From Clostridia bacterium (lineage in GTDB: Bacteria; Bacillota; Clostridia; UBA1381): a stretch of DNA of 54,470 bases. Below, in pieces: positions 1 through 8,508 of this stretch. A model generated the notes under the pieces. It ran no database searches and was not told the origin of the DNA. It saw only the letters and a program-made list of their open reading frames with translations. The position numbers were made by a program, and so were the translations under genes. Each line of letters opens with the position of its first letter. Within the stretch, counting starts at the first letter, position 1. The stretch covers positions 1 to 54,470 of the forward strand of contig JALEPO010000050.1 of NCBI GenBank assembly GCA_022768695.1. The letters are read 5' to 3'.

Positions 1-1
1 T

Positions 2-787
2 GTTCTTACTACGAGATTCAGATGTCCTGATGAGAATGATGAAATTCATCAATCTAATTTTGTAGTACAGATTGATGAAGACAGTATGCAGACTACCTAT
101 GTACAGGGTGACACATCAGGTATGGCTTTTATATATCATTCTATGCATCAGTTTATTAATTACTCAGATAAAGGTGATTTAGTATTCACAGAAGTGGGTG
201 ACTATAATCCAAGAGGCATAAGAGTAATTAAATATCCTGCTAATCAGTTAAATCCGTTATTTAGCACATTACTTGTAACTTCTGGTGGTAAGTTTATTAA
301 AAAAGGTGGACTTACAAATAATTTTACAGGCTTAACTCCAGGTGGAGTTATAACTTTAGGTGATAATACAGTAGTAGTTTACAATGATGGAGAATATACC
401 GATGAAAAGTTTAACAATAAAGCATCTTATGCAGAGTCGGAGTTCAGAAATATAAAAGTAGCTATTGTGGATAACAAAGGTGACTTTAAAACCATTACTG
501 TTGACAGAGATCTTCTGAAGAAAGGTTCAAGACCTTATATATTAAAGCTTACTGATGACAAATTCATAGTTATGTGGCAGGAGCTTTCTACAAATGCATC
601 ATATGTATGGTATGCAGTATTCAATGCAGATGGTTCAAGGGTAACTGAAAATACTAAGACAAGTAAGGGTACGTTATCAGAAGATTGCTATCCTATCCTA
701 CTTGATGATAATATAGTATGGTTCTACGAGATGTCAGGAGAGGGTAAAATGCTTTGTGAACTTAATGTTTCGGAATATCTGAAGTAA
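2..787 (+). CDS. C-terminal part of a beta-rich protein of unknown function (truncated by window edge)
   Basis: The reading frame is open from base 2 and ends at TAA 785-787, so the true start lies outside the window; the visible part is 261 residues. I do not recognise the family. The sequence is rich in short beta-strand patterns with aromatic residues, for example SYVWYAVFNADGS and DDNIVWFYEMSGEG, which resembles a beta-propeller or repeated beta-sheet surface protein. No membrane segment or anchor is visible at the C-terminus. Codon use is more AT-rich than in the core genes further right, which fits horizontally acquired DNA. It lies next to a transposase scrap and a recombinase gene, so it may be cargo of a mobile element; that is inference. 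Confidence 0.6.
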   Translation, partial: VLTTRFRCPDENDEIHQSNFVVQIDEDSMQTTYVQGDTSGMAFIYHSMHQFINYSDKGDLVFTEVGDYNPRGIRVIKYPANQLNPLFSTLLVTSGGKFIKKGGLTNNFTGLTPGGVITLGDNTVVVYNDGEYTDEKFNNKASYAESEFRNIKVAIVDNKGDFKTITVDRDLLKKGSRPYILKLTDDKFIVMWQELSTNASYVWYAVFNADGSRVTENTKTSKGTLSEDCYPILLDDNIVWFYEMSGEGKMLCELNVSEYLK

Positions 788-796
788 AATAGACAC

Positions 797-901
797 CGTT
801 TCAGTGAACTGCCAAAATTGGGCGAAAATCCGATAGAAGAACAACTAACGAAATTTCTGCCGTGGAGCAAAGAATTACCAAGTTATTGTAAGAAGGTCTG
901 A
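797..901 (+). pseudogene. C-terminal remnant resembling an IS66-family transposase
   Basis: Immediately after the TAA of the preceding gene, and in the same frame, 34 codons ending at TGA 899-901 read as a transposase tail: ELPKLGENPIEEQ, then FLPWSKELPSYCKK. A Leu-Pro-Trp motif followed by a Pro-x-x-Cys end is typical of IS66-type transposase C-termini as I remember them. No start codon, no DDE catalytic core and no inverted repeats are present, so it is only a scrap. The in-frame position directly behind another gene's stop suggests a deletion or insertion joint at about 785-797. The family assignment is tentative. Confidence 0.4.
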
Positions 902-930
902 GCAAGTCAATAGAGTTGCTCAGCCTTTTT
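898..930 (+). terminator. Rho-independent terminator
   Basis: A perfect 8-bp inverted repeat, CTGAGCAA (898-905) and TTGCTCAG (916-923), is separated by 10 bases and followed by CCTTTTTAGG. It overlaps the stop codon of the transposase scrap and would end plus-strand transcription from the truncated gene at the window edge. Confidence 0.6.
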
Positions 931-1033
931 AGGTATTGATATCACTGATTATTGATCGGATACCTTTGATATTTTTCTGGGGGATTATGGGGCAGCTTGC
1001 CTATGCCTGCAAGCTTGTCCTATTACATGGGGC

Positions 1034-1246
1034 TTACGCCCCGTTTTTCTCCTGTTCTGCTTTCATGCTTCTCTGATACCCCTTAAGCAAAATCTTTGCT
1101 ACTTTGTTAATACATTCCTGATGTTCCTTTTGTGGCGGATTAGGATTGCCTATCATTCTGATCACGCCACTCTCGCCAAAATGAAACTCTTGTACAATTC
1201 TGTCCTCTGTAAGCTCTACAAGCTCACAACCCTCAAGCAGTTTCAT
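1034..1246 (-). CDS. Small hypothetical protein divergent from the recombinase
   Basis: This 70-residue protein begins MKLLEGCELVELTEDRI and ends with a charged, probably helical tail (LLKGYQRSMKAEQEKNG). The ATG at 1244-1246 is chosen because AAGGAGG sits 8 bases upstream; the earlier in-frame GTG at 1253-1255 overlaps that ribosome site. I do not recognise the family. It is transcribed away from the serine recombinase and they share about 170 bp of upstream DNA with a palindrome at 1322-1338. That arrangement suggests an accessory or regulatory protein of the same mobile element, such as an excision factor or repressor, but there is no motif to prove it. Confidence 0.6.
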   Translation of the reverse strand: MKLLEGCELVELTEDRIVQEFHFGESGVIRMIGNPNPPQKEHQECINKVAKILLKGYQRSMKAEQEKNGA

Positions 1247-1321
1247 ATCGCTCACCTCCTTGTTAAACTCTATGTTTTTTTAATTTTGTCCTATTCCGCT
1301 GCTTAGACTGATTTGGGTTTC

Positions 1322-1338
1322 GTGTACTATTAGTACAC
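1322..1338. promoter_or_regulatory. Palindromic operator-like site between divergent genes
   Basis: GTGTACT (1322-1328) and AGTACAC (1332-1338) form a perfect 7-bp inverted repeat around ATT. It lies in the region between the small minus-strand gene and the recombinase, where a repressor or recombinase accessory factor would be expected to bind. The function is inferred from position only. Confidence 0.4.
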
Positions 1339-1414
1339 TTCATGTCCAAAAAAAATATCCTCTATCATATGCACTCCGAAATTTCAATAGAATTTTTACA
1401 AAGGAGTGTTATTA

Positions 1415-3112
1415 GTGCGAAAATTCACACTAATAAATTTAATTGCCCGTGCGATTTTTTCGTTTTGCAAGCAAAACGAAAGCGCACATGGGCACAAATC
1501 ACCATTTGACGCCTTATCTGCCTGCGATAAAGCTATTAAATTTTCATTACTGTTTGCAGGCAGAAAGGCTATGGTGATTTTTATGCAATTTTTTAATTAC
1601 AAGGACAGCGTTGCCATATATCTGCGCAAGTCGCGTATGGATCCTGACGATGAAAGCATTGACGAAACACTTGCGCGTCATGCCGATACGCTGATGAAGC
1701 TTGCTGCCAAAATGGAATTGAATATTGTTGAGATATACAAGGAAGTTGTATCAGGTGACGGTCTTTTCACGCGCCCTGAAATGGTGCGACTACTGCAGGA
1801 TATTGAACATGACAAATATAGTGCTGTGCTATGTATGGAGATTGACCGTCTGGGACGTTCCTCGCAGAAGGATGGCGGTATTATCCTTGAAACGTTTCAA
1901 GAGCATAATGTTTTTATTATCACCCCGAGCAAAACCTATGACCTCAGTAACGAATATGACGAGCAGTCCGTCGAGATGCAGTCCTTTATCGCACGCCAAG
2001 AATTAAAATCAATCAAGCGCCGTCTGCGTAAGGGTGTTGAAAAATCGTGCGAATTTGGCTATCACGTTACAGAGCCGCCATATGGTTACCGCCGCGCATA
2101 TATAGATAAGCACCCAACTCTCGAAATATGCGAAGATGAAGCGAATGTTATTCGTATGGTATTTGATATGTATGTCAATCAGCGTATGGGAAGTCAGGTT
2201 ATTGCCGACAGGCTCAATGCTATGGGATACTGCCCCCGGAAAAATGACCACTTTTCACGCACCACAATACAATTCTATCTGCAAAACCCGACATATCTCG
2301 GTAAAATCGTATGGAATAAAAGGAAGCATATCAAAAAAAAGCTGCCGACCGACAAACACCGCTCCGTGCTTAATGATGAGGATAAGTGGATTGTAGCTGA
2401 CGGAATACATCCGGCAATCATTTCTCAGGAGCTGTTTGATGAAGCGCAGACAATCCGGAAAACACGTTCCCACCCGCCATCATTCACAGGCGAACTGCGA
2501 AACCCTTTTGCGGGATTGATTTATTGCAAGAAATGCGGTGCTGCTATTCAGCGCCAATATTCCAAGGTAAGCGGAAACCGTCTGCTCTGTCCGAATACAG
2601 GCTGTACGCGCAGTATTAAAACCGAATATGTTGAGGATTATATCCTTAAATTCCTCAAGCAAATATTAGCTGATTGTAATTCTACCATTGAAAAACAAGT
2701 GCAGAACGAAACAGACAAGCAATCGGAGCTTATCAAAATATCAATAAGAGATTTGCAGCGCACACTGAAAACCTTGAATACTCAAAAATCAAGCCTGCAT
2801 GATTTTCTTGAAAAGGGTGTTTATGATATTCCTACATTCCTTGAGCGCAGTAATGTCCTCGTTGATAAAATAAAAAAAGCCGAAACAGCTTTACAGGAAA
2901 AACAAGAGCAACTGAAAGATGTTGAATATGCACCTCCAATTAAAGAGGCAGTACCTATTTTAAAAAAGCTCCTGCTGCACTATGATGTTCTGGCTGTTGC
3001 AGAGAAAAACGAAATGTATAAGCAGCTTATCAAGCGTATTACCTACAGTCGCACAAAAGACCAGAAAGGCAACGAATTCTCCCTCGAAATTGAGTGGAGA
3101 TATGTTTTATAA
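1415..3112 (+). CDS. Large serine recombinase (site-specific integrase/resolvase)
   Basis: This is a large serine recombinase that cuts and rejoins DNA through a covalent serine link, typically to integrate or excise an element. The resolvase domain carries VAIYLRKSRMD with the expected nucleophile Ser73 and the EIDRLGRSSQ helix. A recombinase domain with PPYGYRRAY follows, then a zinc ribbon (CKKCGAAIQRQ, later LLCPNTGC) and a C-terminal coiled coil. Start GTG 1415 is chosen because AAGGAG lies 8 bases upstream; it gives 565 residues. Family members normally start just before the resolvase core, so the first 56 residues are unusual, and ATG 1583 (509 aa) is the alternative, although it has only a poor ribosome site. 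The gene ends 25 bp from the stop of a truncated clostridial gene, which suggests that the attachment site lies just beyond its 3' end. Confidence 0.9.
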   Translation: MRKFTLINLIARAIFSFCKQNESAHGHKSPFDALSACDKAIKFSLLFAGRKAMVIFMQFFNYKDSVAIYLRKSRMDPDDESIDETLARHADTLMKLAAKMELNIVEIYKEVVSGDGLFTRPEMVRLLQDIEHDKYSAVLCMEIDRLGRSSQKDGGIILETFQEHNVFIITPSKTYDLSNEYDEQSVEMQSFIARQELKSIKRRLRKGVEKSCEFGYHVTEPPYGYRRAYIDKHPTLEICEDEANVIRMVFDMYVNQRMGSQVIADRLNAMGYCPRKNDHFSRTTIQFYLQNPTYLGKIVWNKRKHIKKKLPTDKHRSVLNDEDKWIVADGIHPAIISQELFDEAQTIRKTRSHPPSFTGELRNPFAGLIYCKKCGAAIQRQYSKVSGNRLLCPNTGCTRSIKTEYVEDYILKFLKQILADCNSTIEKQVQNETDKQSELIKISIRDLQRTLKTLNTQKSSLHDFLEKGVYDIPTFLERSNVLVDKIKKAETALQEKQEQLKDVEYAPPIKEAVPILKKLLLHYDVLAVAEKNEMYKQLIKRITYSRTKDQKGNEFSLEIEWRYVL

Positions 3113-3136
3113 TATTTTTATATACCTTGCCTAATG

Positions 3137-3250
3137 TTATTCACGACAGCTATCATAAATCTTATCTGTATGTACGCATACCGCCTCACGGAAGTTTGTA
3201 CCGCAGCCGGAATTACAGCCCGCGTTTCTTTCATTAACACGTTCAATCAT
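3137..3250 (-). pseudogene. 5' fragment of a conserved clostridial gene, cut off at the recombinase
   Basis: ATG 3248-3250 with AAAGGA 10 bases upstream opens a 37-codon frame. It reads MIERVNERNAGC, then FREAVCVHTDKIYDSCRE, then stop. The phrase EAVCVHTDKIYDSCR is, as I remember it, the conserved start of a Cys-containing clostridial protein of roughly 150-200 residues, in which it continues with KDCLEDLRVY-like sequence. Here the match ends at the stop codon, 25 bp beyond the end of the recombinase gene. The simplest reading is that an element integrated inside this gene and the remainder lies beyond the left window edge. I did not find the missing part between 1 and 3112. The family name and function are unknown to me. 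Confidence 0.55.
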
Positions 3251-3328
3251 TTTATATCAATCCTTTCTGTTATTTTATGGTAAATCCCATGTTATACAGT
3301 ATGTATTTCCCATAAAAATGTGCATGAA

Positions 3329-3400
3329 AAAACAGCTGTTTTACAAACGGCTCAAGCTACAGATGAAGCGTCTGCAATTTCGCCATTCTTAACAGCTGTT
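3329..3400 (-). repeat. Paired AACAGCTGTT palindromes downstream of the MATE gene
   Basis: The palindrome AACAGCTGTT occurs at 3331-3340 (extended to AAAACAGCTGTTTT at 3329-3342) and again at 3391-3400. On the minus strand the two copies can pair into a stem of about 11 bp with a loop of about 50 bases, followed by a T run. They could therefore form a long-loop terminator for the MATE transcript. The rest of 3251-3429 shows no convincing gene. Confidence 0.35.
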
Positions 3401-3429
3401 TCGCTTGAAAGCACATCACCTTCACAACT

Positions 3430-4776
3430 TTAAATTTTTATATTTGTCCACTTACCCATCTTAAATCTTACCGCTGAAAATGTGTATCTTGAAACCTGAT
3501 CACCAAGCACACCAATCCATATTCCAACAATTCCCCATCCAAGAGTGTATCCGAACAGATAAGAAACTGCCGTACGAATAAGCGTTACGCTTATTGTAGA
3601 TGCCACAGCAGTGTACAGCGTATCACCCGCGCCCCGCAGACAGCCCATATATATAACCTGTCTTATCTGGAACAGTACCACAAAAATAATTATCCGCATA
3701 ATGCCAACACCTATTTCTACAATTTCCTGCTCCCTGAAGAATAATCCCATAAGAAATCTTGCTCCGAAAAAATAAATTACAGCAAGAGATACAGAAATAA
3801 CTCCGCCAATCATCTGGCAAGTACGTCCAAAATCCTCCGCCTTATCCGGCTTTTTTTCGCCAAGACTTCTGCCTATGAGCGCTACAGCTGCCGCTTGCAA
3901 TCCATCTCCGAAAGAAAAAGACAGGCTCATTATATTCATTCCAACCTGGTGAGCCGCCATTTCCGCATTACCCTGATGAGCCGCCATAAGCGCCGTCATC
4001 ATAAAACCGACACGCATAAGCAGCTGTTCAAAAAATACACTGTAGCCTATCTTAACAATATTCTTTAATGCAACTAATGAAGGATGTATTTTTTCTTTTA
4101 TTATATATGGCAGACTTACAAAGAAATCCGCTTTCATAACGGAAATTATACTCATAACACAGGCAACAACAGTTCCTAAAACAGTAGCTAAAGCGGCGCC
4201 CTTTATGCCCAGTGCCGGGAAACCAAAGTGACCGTTTATAAGCAGATAATTGAATATAATATTAAGAGTGTTTGACGTAATATTGGTAAACATCGTAATT
4301 TTAGTATTGCCCGCGCCGCGCTGAGCTGAATTTATACCCATCTGAATACAGTTAAAAAGCATACATCCCATAACTATACGATAATATGATACAGCGCTGT
4401 CATGAGTTTCAGGAGTTGAACCGCATAAATGCATAATATCCGGAGCAAAAATCACAAAAATCACACTTAATATTGCCGCAAGCCCCAATATCATAGAAAA
4501 TGCGGTAATCATAAGACTGTTTGCTTCTTTACGCTTATTTTCACCAAACCGTCTTGCAACCAGTGCGGAAAGCGACACATTTATTGCAAAAAATATCGAC
4601 AGCCCTACAAATTTGGGCTGTGTTGTAAGTCCTACCGCCGCAACCGCATTTGCCCCAAGAGAACTTACCATCAATGAATCCACCAGTCCGGCAAAGGCTA
4701 CAAAAAATGATTCTATTATCGCCGGAATTGACATATTTAACGCTATGTGTATTGTTTTTTTATTATACCCCTTCAT
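3430..4776 (-). CDS. MATE-family multidrug/sodium antiporter
   Basis: This 448-residue integral membrane protein has about 12 hydrophobic segments in two similar halves, as in the MatE family. The first helix region reads MSIPAIIESFFVAFAGLVDS, followed by SSLGANAVAAVGL, a typical MATE N-terminal pattern. Such proteins export drugs or metabolites across the cytoplasmic membrane in exchange for Na+ or H+; the substrate cannot be read from sequence. The gene is monocistronic, transcribed away from the pectin operon, with its own promoter at 4847-4875. The start ATG has a purine-rich AAAGAG about 13 bases upstream, which is weak spacing. Confidence 0.85.
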   Translation of the reverse strand: MKGYNKKTIHIALNMSIPAIIESFFVAFAGLVDSLMVSSLGANAVAAVGLTTQPKFVGLSIFFAINVSLSALVARRFGENKRKEANSLMITAFSMILGLAAILSVIFVIFAPDIMHLCGSTPETHDSAVSYYRIVMGCMLFNCIQMGINSAQRGAGNTKITMFTNITSNTLNIIFNYLLINGHFGFPALGIKGAALATVLGTVVACVMSIISVMKADFFVSLPYIIKEKIHPSLVALKNIVKIGYSVFFEQLLMRVGFMMTALMAAHQGNAEMAAHQVGMNIMSLSFSFGDGLQAAAVALIGRSLGEKKPDKAEDFGRTCQMIGGVISVSLAVIYFFGARFLMGLFFREQEIVEIGVGIMRIIIFVVLFQIRQVIYMGCLRGAGDTLYTAVASTISVTLIRTAVSYLFGYTLGWGIVGIWIGVLGDQVSRYTFSAVRFKMGKWTNIKI

Positions 4777-4846
4777 TATTTAAATTCATCTCTTTCTTCT
4801 GATTGTTGTTTAAAATATCTCCAAAATTCATTGCCTGTTACTATAT

Positions 4847-4875
4847 ATTATAGTATTCTATAATTTAAAAATCAA
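4847..4875 (-). promoter_or_regulatory. Sigma-A promoter for the MATE gene
   Basis: On the minus strand TTGATT (4870-4875) is followed after 17 bases by TATAAT (4847-4852), about 70 bp upstream of the MATE start codon. Confidence 0.6.
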
Positions 4876-4940
4876 CTAAAAAAAGTATTATGATGCTAAC
4901 AATTTTCATAATAAATATTCGTAATAACGAAAATTTATTA

Positions 4941-4969
4941 TTGATAATATATAAAAATAATGCTATAAT
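4941..4969 (+). promoter_or_regulatory. Sigma-A promoter for the pectin operon
   Basis: TTGATA (4941-4946), a 17-base spacer and TATAAT (4964-4969) lie 87 bp upstream of the rhamnogalacturonan lyase start. The 280-bp divergent spacer 4777-5055 also holds the MATE promoter. The surrounding DNA is extremely AT-rich, so the exact -35 box is less certain than the -10. No clear operator or riboswitch was seen. Confidence 0.6.
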
Positions 4970-5055
4970 TGTAATATATACATATTTTTTTATTATAAAA
5001 TCGAAATATATATTATACATAGTATTTTACATAATTAAGAAAAGAGAGGAAAATA

Positions 5056-8000
5056 ATGAAGAAAAAAATCACAGCAATTTTAACCACTGCGGCAACCGTA
5101 ACATCCATATTGTTTTCAGCTGTTCCCGATACCGGTTCCGCCTCGGCATCAGCAAGGCAGATGGAATATCTTGACCGCGGACTTGTTGCGGCAGATACAG
5201 GAAACGGAGTGTATTTGTCATGGCGTCTTTTAGGCAGCGAAAGCCTGTCAAATCAGGCATTTGATATTTACCGCAACGGCAGTAAAATATACACAACAGG
5301 CGCGGCAGACGCAACCTGCTATACCGATACGGAAGGAAAAGAAACTAATCAGTATATTGTTGTGCCTAAGGGCGAGAGCATAAGCAATGAAACCGCCGTT
5401 ACACCATTGAGCAGCAGCCATTATACCAATTACGGAAGCGGTACATATCCGAGAAATCAAACCTCGTATATGGATATTCCTATAATTCAGCCTGCAGGTG
5501 GTACAAGCAAGACGGTTGACAGCACTGACACCAAAACAGCCGACATAAACTATACATACAGCGCTAATGACGCAAGTGTGGGTGATTTGGACGGCGATGG
5601 CACATATGAGATTGTACTGAAATGGGATCCTTCCAATTCCGAGGATAGCGGAAAATGGGACGGAAATTATACCGGAAATGTTTATCTGGACGGTTACGAA
5701 ATAAGTTCGGATAACACAAATTATATGTGGAGAATAGATTTGGGAGTAAATATTCGTGCAGGAGCTCATTATACGCAGTTTATCGTTTACGATTTGGACG
5801 GCGACGGCAGAGCGGAAATTGCCTGCAAAACCGCTCCCGGCTCTAAGGATGGCAAGGGCAATTATGTTACAGCAGCCGGTGATACGGAAACAATTAGAAA
5901 TGCGGATAACTCAATTGATTACAGAACAGCCGCAAACGGAGGTTCTTACGGAAGAATATTCACAGGTCCGGAATACCTGACTATTTTTGACGGAGAAACA
6001 GGCGAGGCTCTTTATACTACCGATTATATTTCACGCGGCAGTGTAAGCGACTGGGGCGACGGCGGCGCAAACAGAAGCGAACGATACCTTGCAAGCGTGG
6101 CATATCTTAACGGTACTACTCCATCGCTTATAATGACGCGCGGATATTACGCAAAGGCGTGTGCCGCGGCTTATAACTGGGACGGAACAACATTAACACG
6201 TGTCTGGCTCAATGAAAGCACAGAAGAAAGCTCATATTCTGTAACCGATTCAAATGGAAACAAAACATCATACAGCGCTAAATCTCTGTTTGCTCAGGGA
6301 AATCATAATCTGACGACCTCCGATGTGGATAATGACGGCAAAGACGAGATAGTATTTGGTTCAGCTGTAATTGATAATGACGGAACAGTGCTTAACAGCA
6401 CCGGCCACGGACACGGCGACGCACTTCATGTATCGGATTTTAACAATGACGGAGAACAGGAAATTTTTCAGGTGCATGAAGAAGGGACATATTATGTTGA
6501 TTATGGCGCAGAGCTGAGAAAAGGAAAAAATGCGGAAATATTGCAGGCACAGGGCACAGCCTCCGATAACGGACGCGGAGTTATGGATAATTTTCTTGAT
6601 TATTCGGAAACAGGTAAATCATCTCAATTCTGGTCATCGGGAGTTACGGGAGCATACAATTTTGACGGTTCATCCGCCGGCGACAAACCGGATTTTACAA
6701 ATTTTATGATTTACTGGGATGCCGATTTGGGAAGAGAGGCTATGGACAGCAATAAATTAGGAAAATACACCTCCTCCGGATTGCAGAGATTTGTATGGGG
6801 CAACAGTTCTACTTATTTCCCCGGCGCATCTGCCAACAACAGCACTAAGGCAAATCCCTGTCTTTCTGCTGATATATTCGGTGACTGGCGCGAGGAGGTA
6901 ATTTTCAAAACAGGTGATGATAATTTAAGACTATATATGTCCTGTATACCGACAACCTACCGTCTTACAACGCTTATGCACGACAGTCAGTACCGCTGCG
7001 CTGTCGCATGGCAGAATGTAGGCTATAATCAGCCTCCGCATACAAGCTATTACATAGGCTCTGCGGCTCTTGCATCGGAGGACAGTACATATCTTGCTCC
7101 TGCGGTTGCTTTTACAGAGGTTACATACCCCGACAGTGCGGAAGGAACTCCAAAGCCTACAGTATTACCGACAGCAACCCCGAACGTAAAAACAGTTACA
7201 CCACAAGCGGATACATATCTCGTATATAATGATACTGCTGCTGCGCATGGATCAGACACTGAATTGAAGATTAATCAGGCACAAAACGTGTATGAAAATG
7301 CTACTCCGGGTCTGAAGGAAGCAAAGGGACTGGGATTAATACGTTTTAATTTGTCAGAATATACTGATATGGAATTAGAATCTGCCGTATTGCATCTTTA
7401 TGATAGATATACAAATACCGACAAAGCAACCTCTAAGCTCTATTTGGATTATTGCTCTCAGGATGATTGGGACGAGGCAACTGTTACTGCCAATGATATC
7501 ACAATACGAGGAGCAGGTACACCGTTATCTTCGCTTGGACTTAATCAAACTCCTGCATACAGCACAAGCTATTCTGAAATAACCTTTGATGTAACAGATG
7601 CCATAAAGGCTGACAGCGATAATGTGCATACGTTCACCCTGTGGACATTTACAGCTCGCGAACAGGTTATAGCGTCAAAGGAATATACGGGAACGGACGC
7701 TAAAGGTCCGGAGCTTGTGCTGACCTATAAGTCGGCAGAGCCGACCGCCACACCGACTGTATCGCCAACGGCAGCGCCGACAGTAAAACCAACGGCAACT
7801 CCTACTGTAGCACCAACGGCAACTCCTACTGCAGCGCCAACGGCAACCCCTACTGTAGCACCAACAGCAACACCTACTGTAGCGCCAACAGCAACTCCTA
7901 CTGTAGCACCAACAGCAACTCCTACTGTAGCACCAACGGCAACTCCTACTGTAGCACCAACGGCAACTCCTACTGTAGCACCAACAGCAACTCCTACTGT

Positions 8001-8508
8001 AGCACCAACAGCAACTCCTACTGTATCGCCAACAGCAACACCTGCTGTAGCACCAATGGCAACTCCTACTGCATTGCCAACAGCAACACCTGCTGTAGCA
8101 CCAACGGCAACTCCTACTGCATTACCAACGGCAACTCCCGCAGCTAATCCAACAGATACACCTATCACAGATAAAGTATTGGAGCCTATCGGAGTATACA
8201 AAAACAGGCTGACATCCATTACTCAAACAACTGCTGACAACGGAGAATTTACTATTTCCGTTATGCCGCTTTCGCAGGATAACCCTAACTATATAGCAAT
8301 TGATGACGCAAAGCTTATTATTGCGGAATATAATAACAATACACTTGTTTCGGTTAAGTTAATTAATGGTACAATTAATTCCGCCAAGGCTCTTATTTTC
8401 TCCGAAATCACAACTCCTGCGAGCGGTGAATATAAGATAATGCTGTGGGATTGCGGTAACGGCTATGCGCCTATAATTAATACAATTACAAATGAGGTAA
8501 CAGAATGA
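5056..8508 (+). CDS. Secreted rhamnogalacturonan lyase (PL11) with DNRLRE/CBM-like domain and Pro/Thr-rich linker
   Basis: This enzyme cleaves the rhamnose-galacturonate backbone of pectin by beta-elimination outside the cell. Residues 1 to about 31 are a signal peptide (MKKKITAILTTAATVTSILF). Residues about 35-690 are a PL11 beta-propeller like Bacillus YesW/YesX: it starts MEYLDRGLVAADTGNGVYLS and carries calcium-loop repeats VGDLDGDGTYEIV, VYDLDGDGRAEIA, TSDVDNDGKDEIV and VSDFNNDGEQEI. Residues about 711-892 look like a DNRLRE (CBM96-type) beta-sandwich, starting QADTYLVYND. A Pro-Thr repeat linker (about 896-1036) and a C-terminal module of about 110 residues follow. At 1150 residues it is far longer than the roughly 600-residue core enzyme. 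No sortase or SLH anchor is visible. The start has AGAGAGGA upstream, and the stop overlaps the next start by 4 bases, so the two genes are coupled. Confidence 0.92.
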   Translation: MKKKITAILTTAATVTSILFSAVPDTGSASASARQMEYLDRGLVAADTGNGVYLSWRLLGSESLSNQAFDIYRNGSKIYTTGAADATCYTDTEGKETNQYIVVPKGESISNETAVTPLSSSHYTNYGSGTYPRNQTSYMDIPIIQPAGGTSKTVDSTDTKTADINYTYSANDASVGDLDGDGTYEIVLKWDPSNSEDSGKWDGNYTGNVYLDGYEISSDNTNYMWRIDLGVNIRAGAHYTQFIVYDLDGDGRAEIACKTAPGSKDGKGNYVTAAGDTETIRNADNSIDYRTAANGGSYGRIFTGPEYLTIFDGETGEALYTTDYISRGSVSDWGDGGANRSERYLASVAYLNGTTPSLIMTRGYYAKACAAAYNWDGTTLTRVWLNESTEESSYSVTDSNGNKTSYSAKSLFAQGNHNLTTSDVDNDGKDEIVFGSAVIDNDGTVLNSTGHGHGDALHVSDFNNDGEQEIFQVHEEGTYYVDYGAELRKGKNAEILQAQGTASDNGRGVMDNFLDYSETGKSSQFWSSGVTGAYNFDGSSAGDKPDFTNFMIYWDADLGREAMDSNKLGKYTSSGLQRFVWGNSSTYFPGASANNSTKANPCLSADIFGDWREEVIFKTGDDNLRLYMSCIPTTYRLTTLMHDSQYRCAVAWQNVGYNQPPHTSYYIGSAALASEDSTYLAPAVAFTEVTYPDSAEGTPKPTVLPTATPNVKTVTPQADTYLVYNDTAAAHGSDTELKINQAQNVYENATPGLKEAKGLGLIRFNLSEYTDMELESAVLHLYDRYTNTDKATSKLYLDYCSQDDWDEATVTANDITIRGAGTPLSSLGLNQTPAYSTSYSEITFDVTDAIKADSDNVHTFTLWTFTAREQVIASKEYTGTDAKGPELVLTYKSAEPTATPTVSPTAAPTVKPTATPTVAPTATPTAAPTATPTVAPTATPTVAPTATPTVAPTATPTVAPTATPTVAPTATPTVAPTATPTVAPTATPTVSPTATPAVAPMATPTALPTATPAVAPTATPTALPTATPAANPTDTPITDKVLEPIGVYKNRLTSITQTTADNGEFTISVMPLSQDNPNYIAIDDAKLIIAEYNNNTLVSVKLINGTINSAKALIFSEITTPASGEYKIMLWDCGNGYAPIINTITNEVTE
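7741..8163 (+). repeat. 24-bp tandem repeat encoding Pro/Thr-rich linker
   Basis: About 17 imperfect copies of a 24-base unit encode PTATPTVA octapeptides with variants such as PTVSPTAA, PTALPTAT and PTVKPTAT. The central copies are almost identical and differ mainly at third codon positions, which points to recent unit expansion. It is an extended extracellular spacer between the putative carbohydrate-binding sandwich and the C-terminal module, and its length may vary between strains. Confidence 0.9.

Noticed and set aside
1021-1050. GGGGC-TTAC-GCCCC-GTTTTT as a plus-strand terminator
   Set aside because: The 5-bp stem lies within the end of the minus-strand small gene, and a better terminator is already present at 898-930; kept only as a weak possibility.
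3321-3429. Short frames (22-37 codons) next to the paired AACAGCTGTT palindromes
   Set aside because: They lack ribosome sites, and the palindromes suggest a terminator-like region.
7741-8163. Regular short direct repeats that could be taken for a CRISPR array
   Set aside because: The 24-bp units are contiguous, in frame with the lyase and encode a Pro/Thr linker; there are no unique spacers and no cas genes.
7725-8219. Long minus-strand reading frame opposite the lyase linker (Val/Gly/Ala repeats)
   Set aside because: It is the antisense shadow of the Pro/Thr repeats, with no ribosome site of its own.
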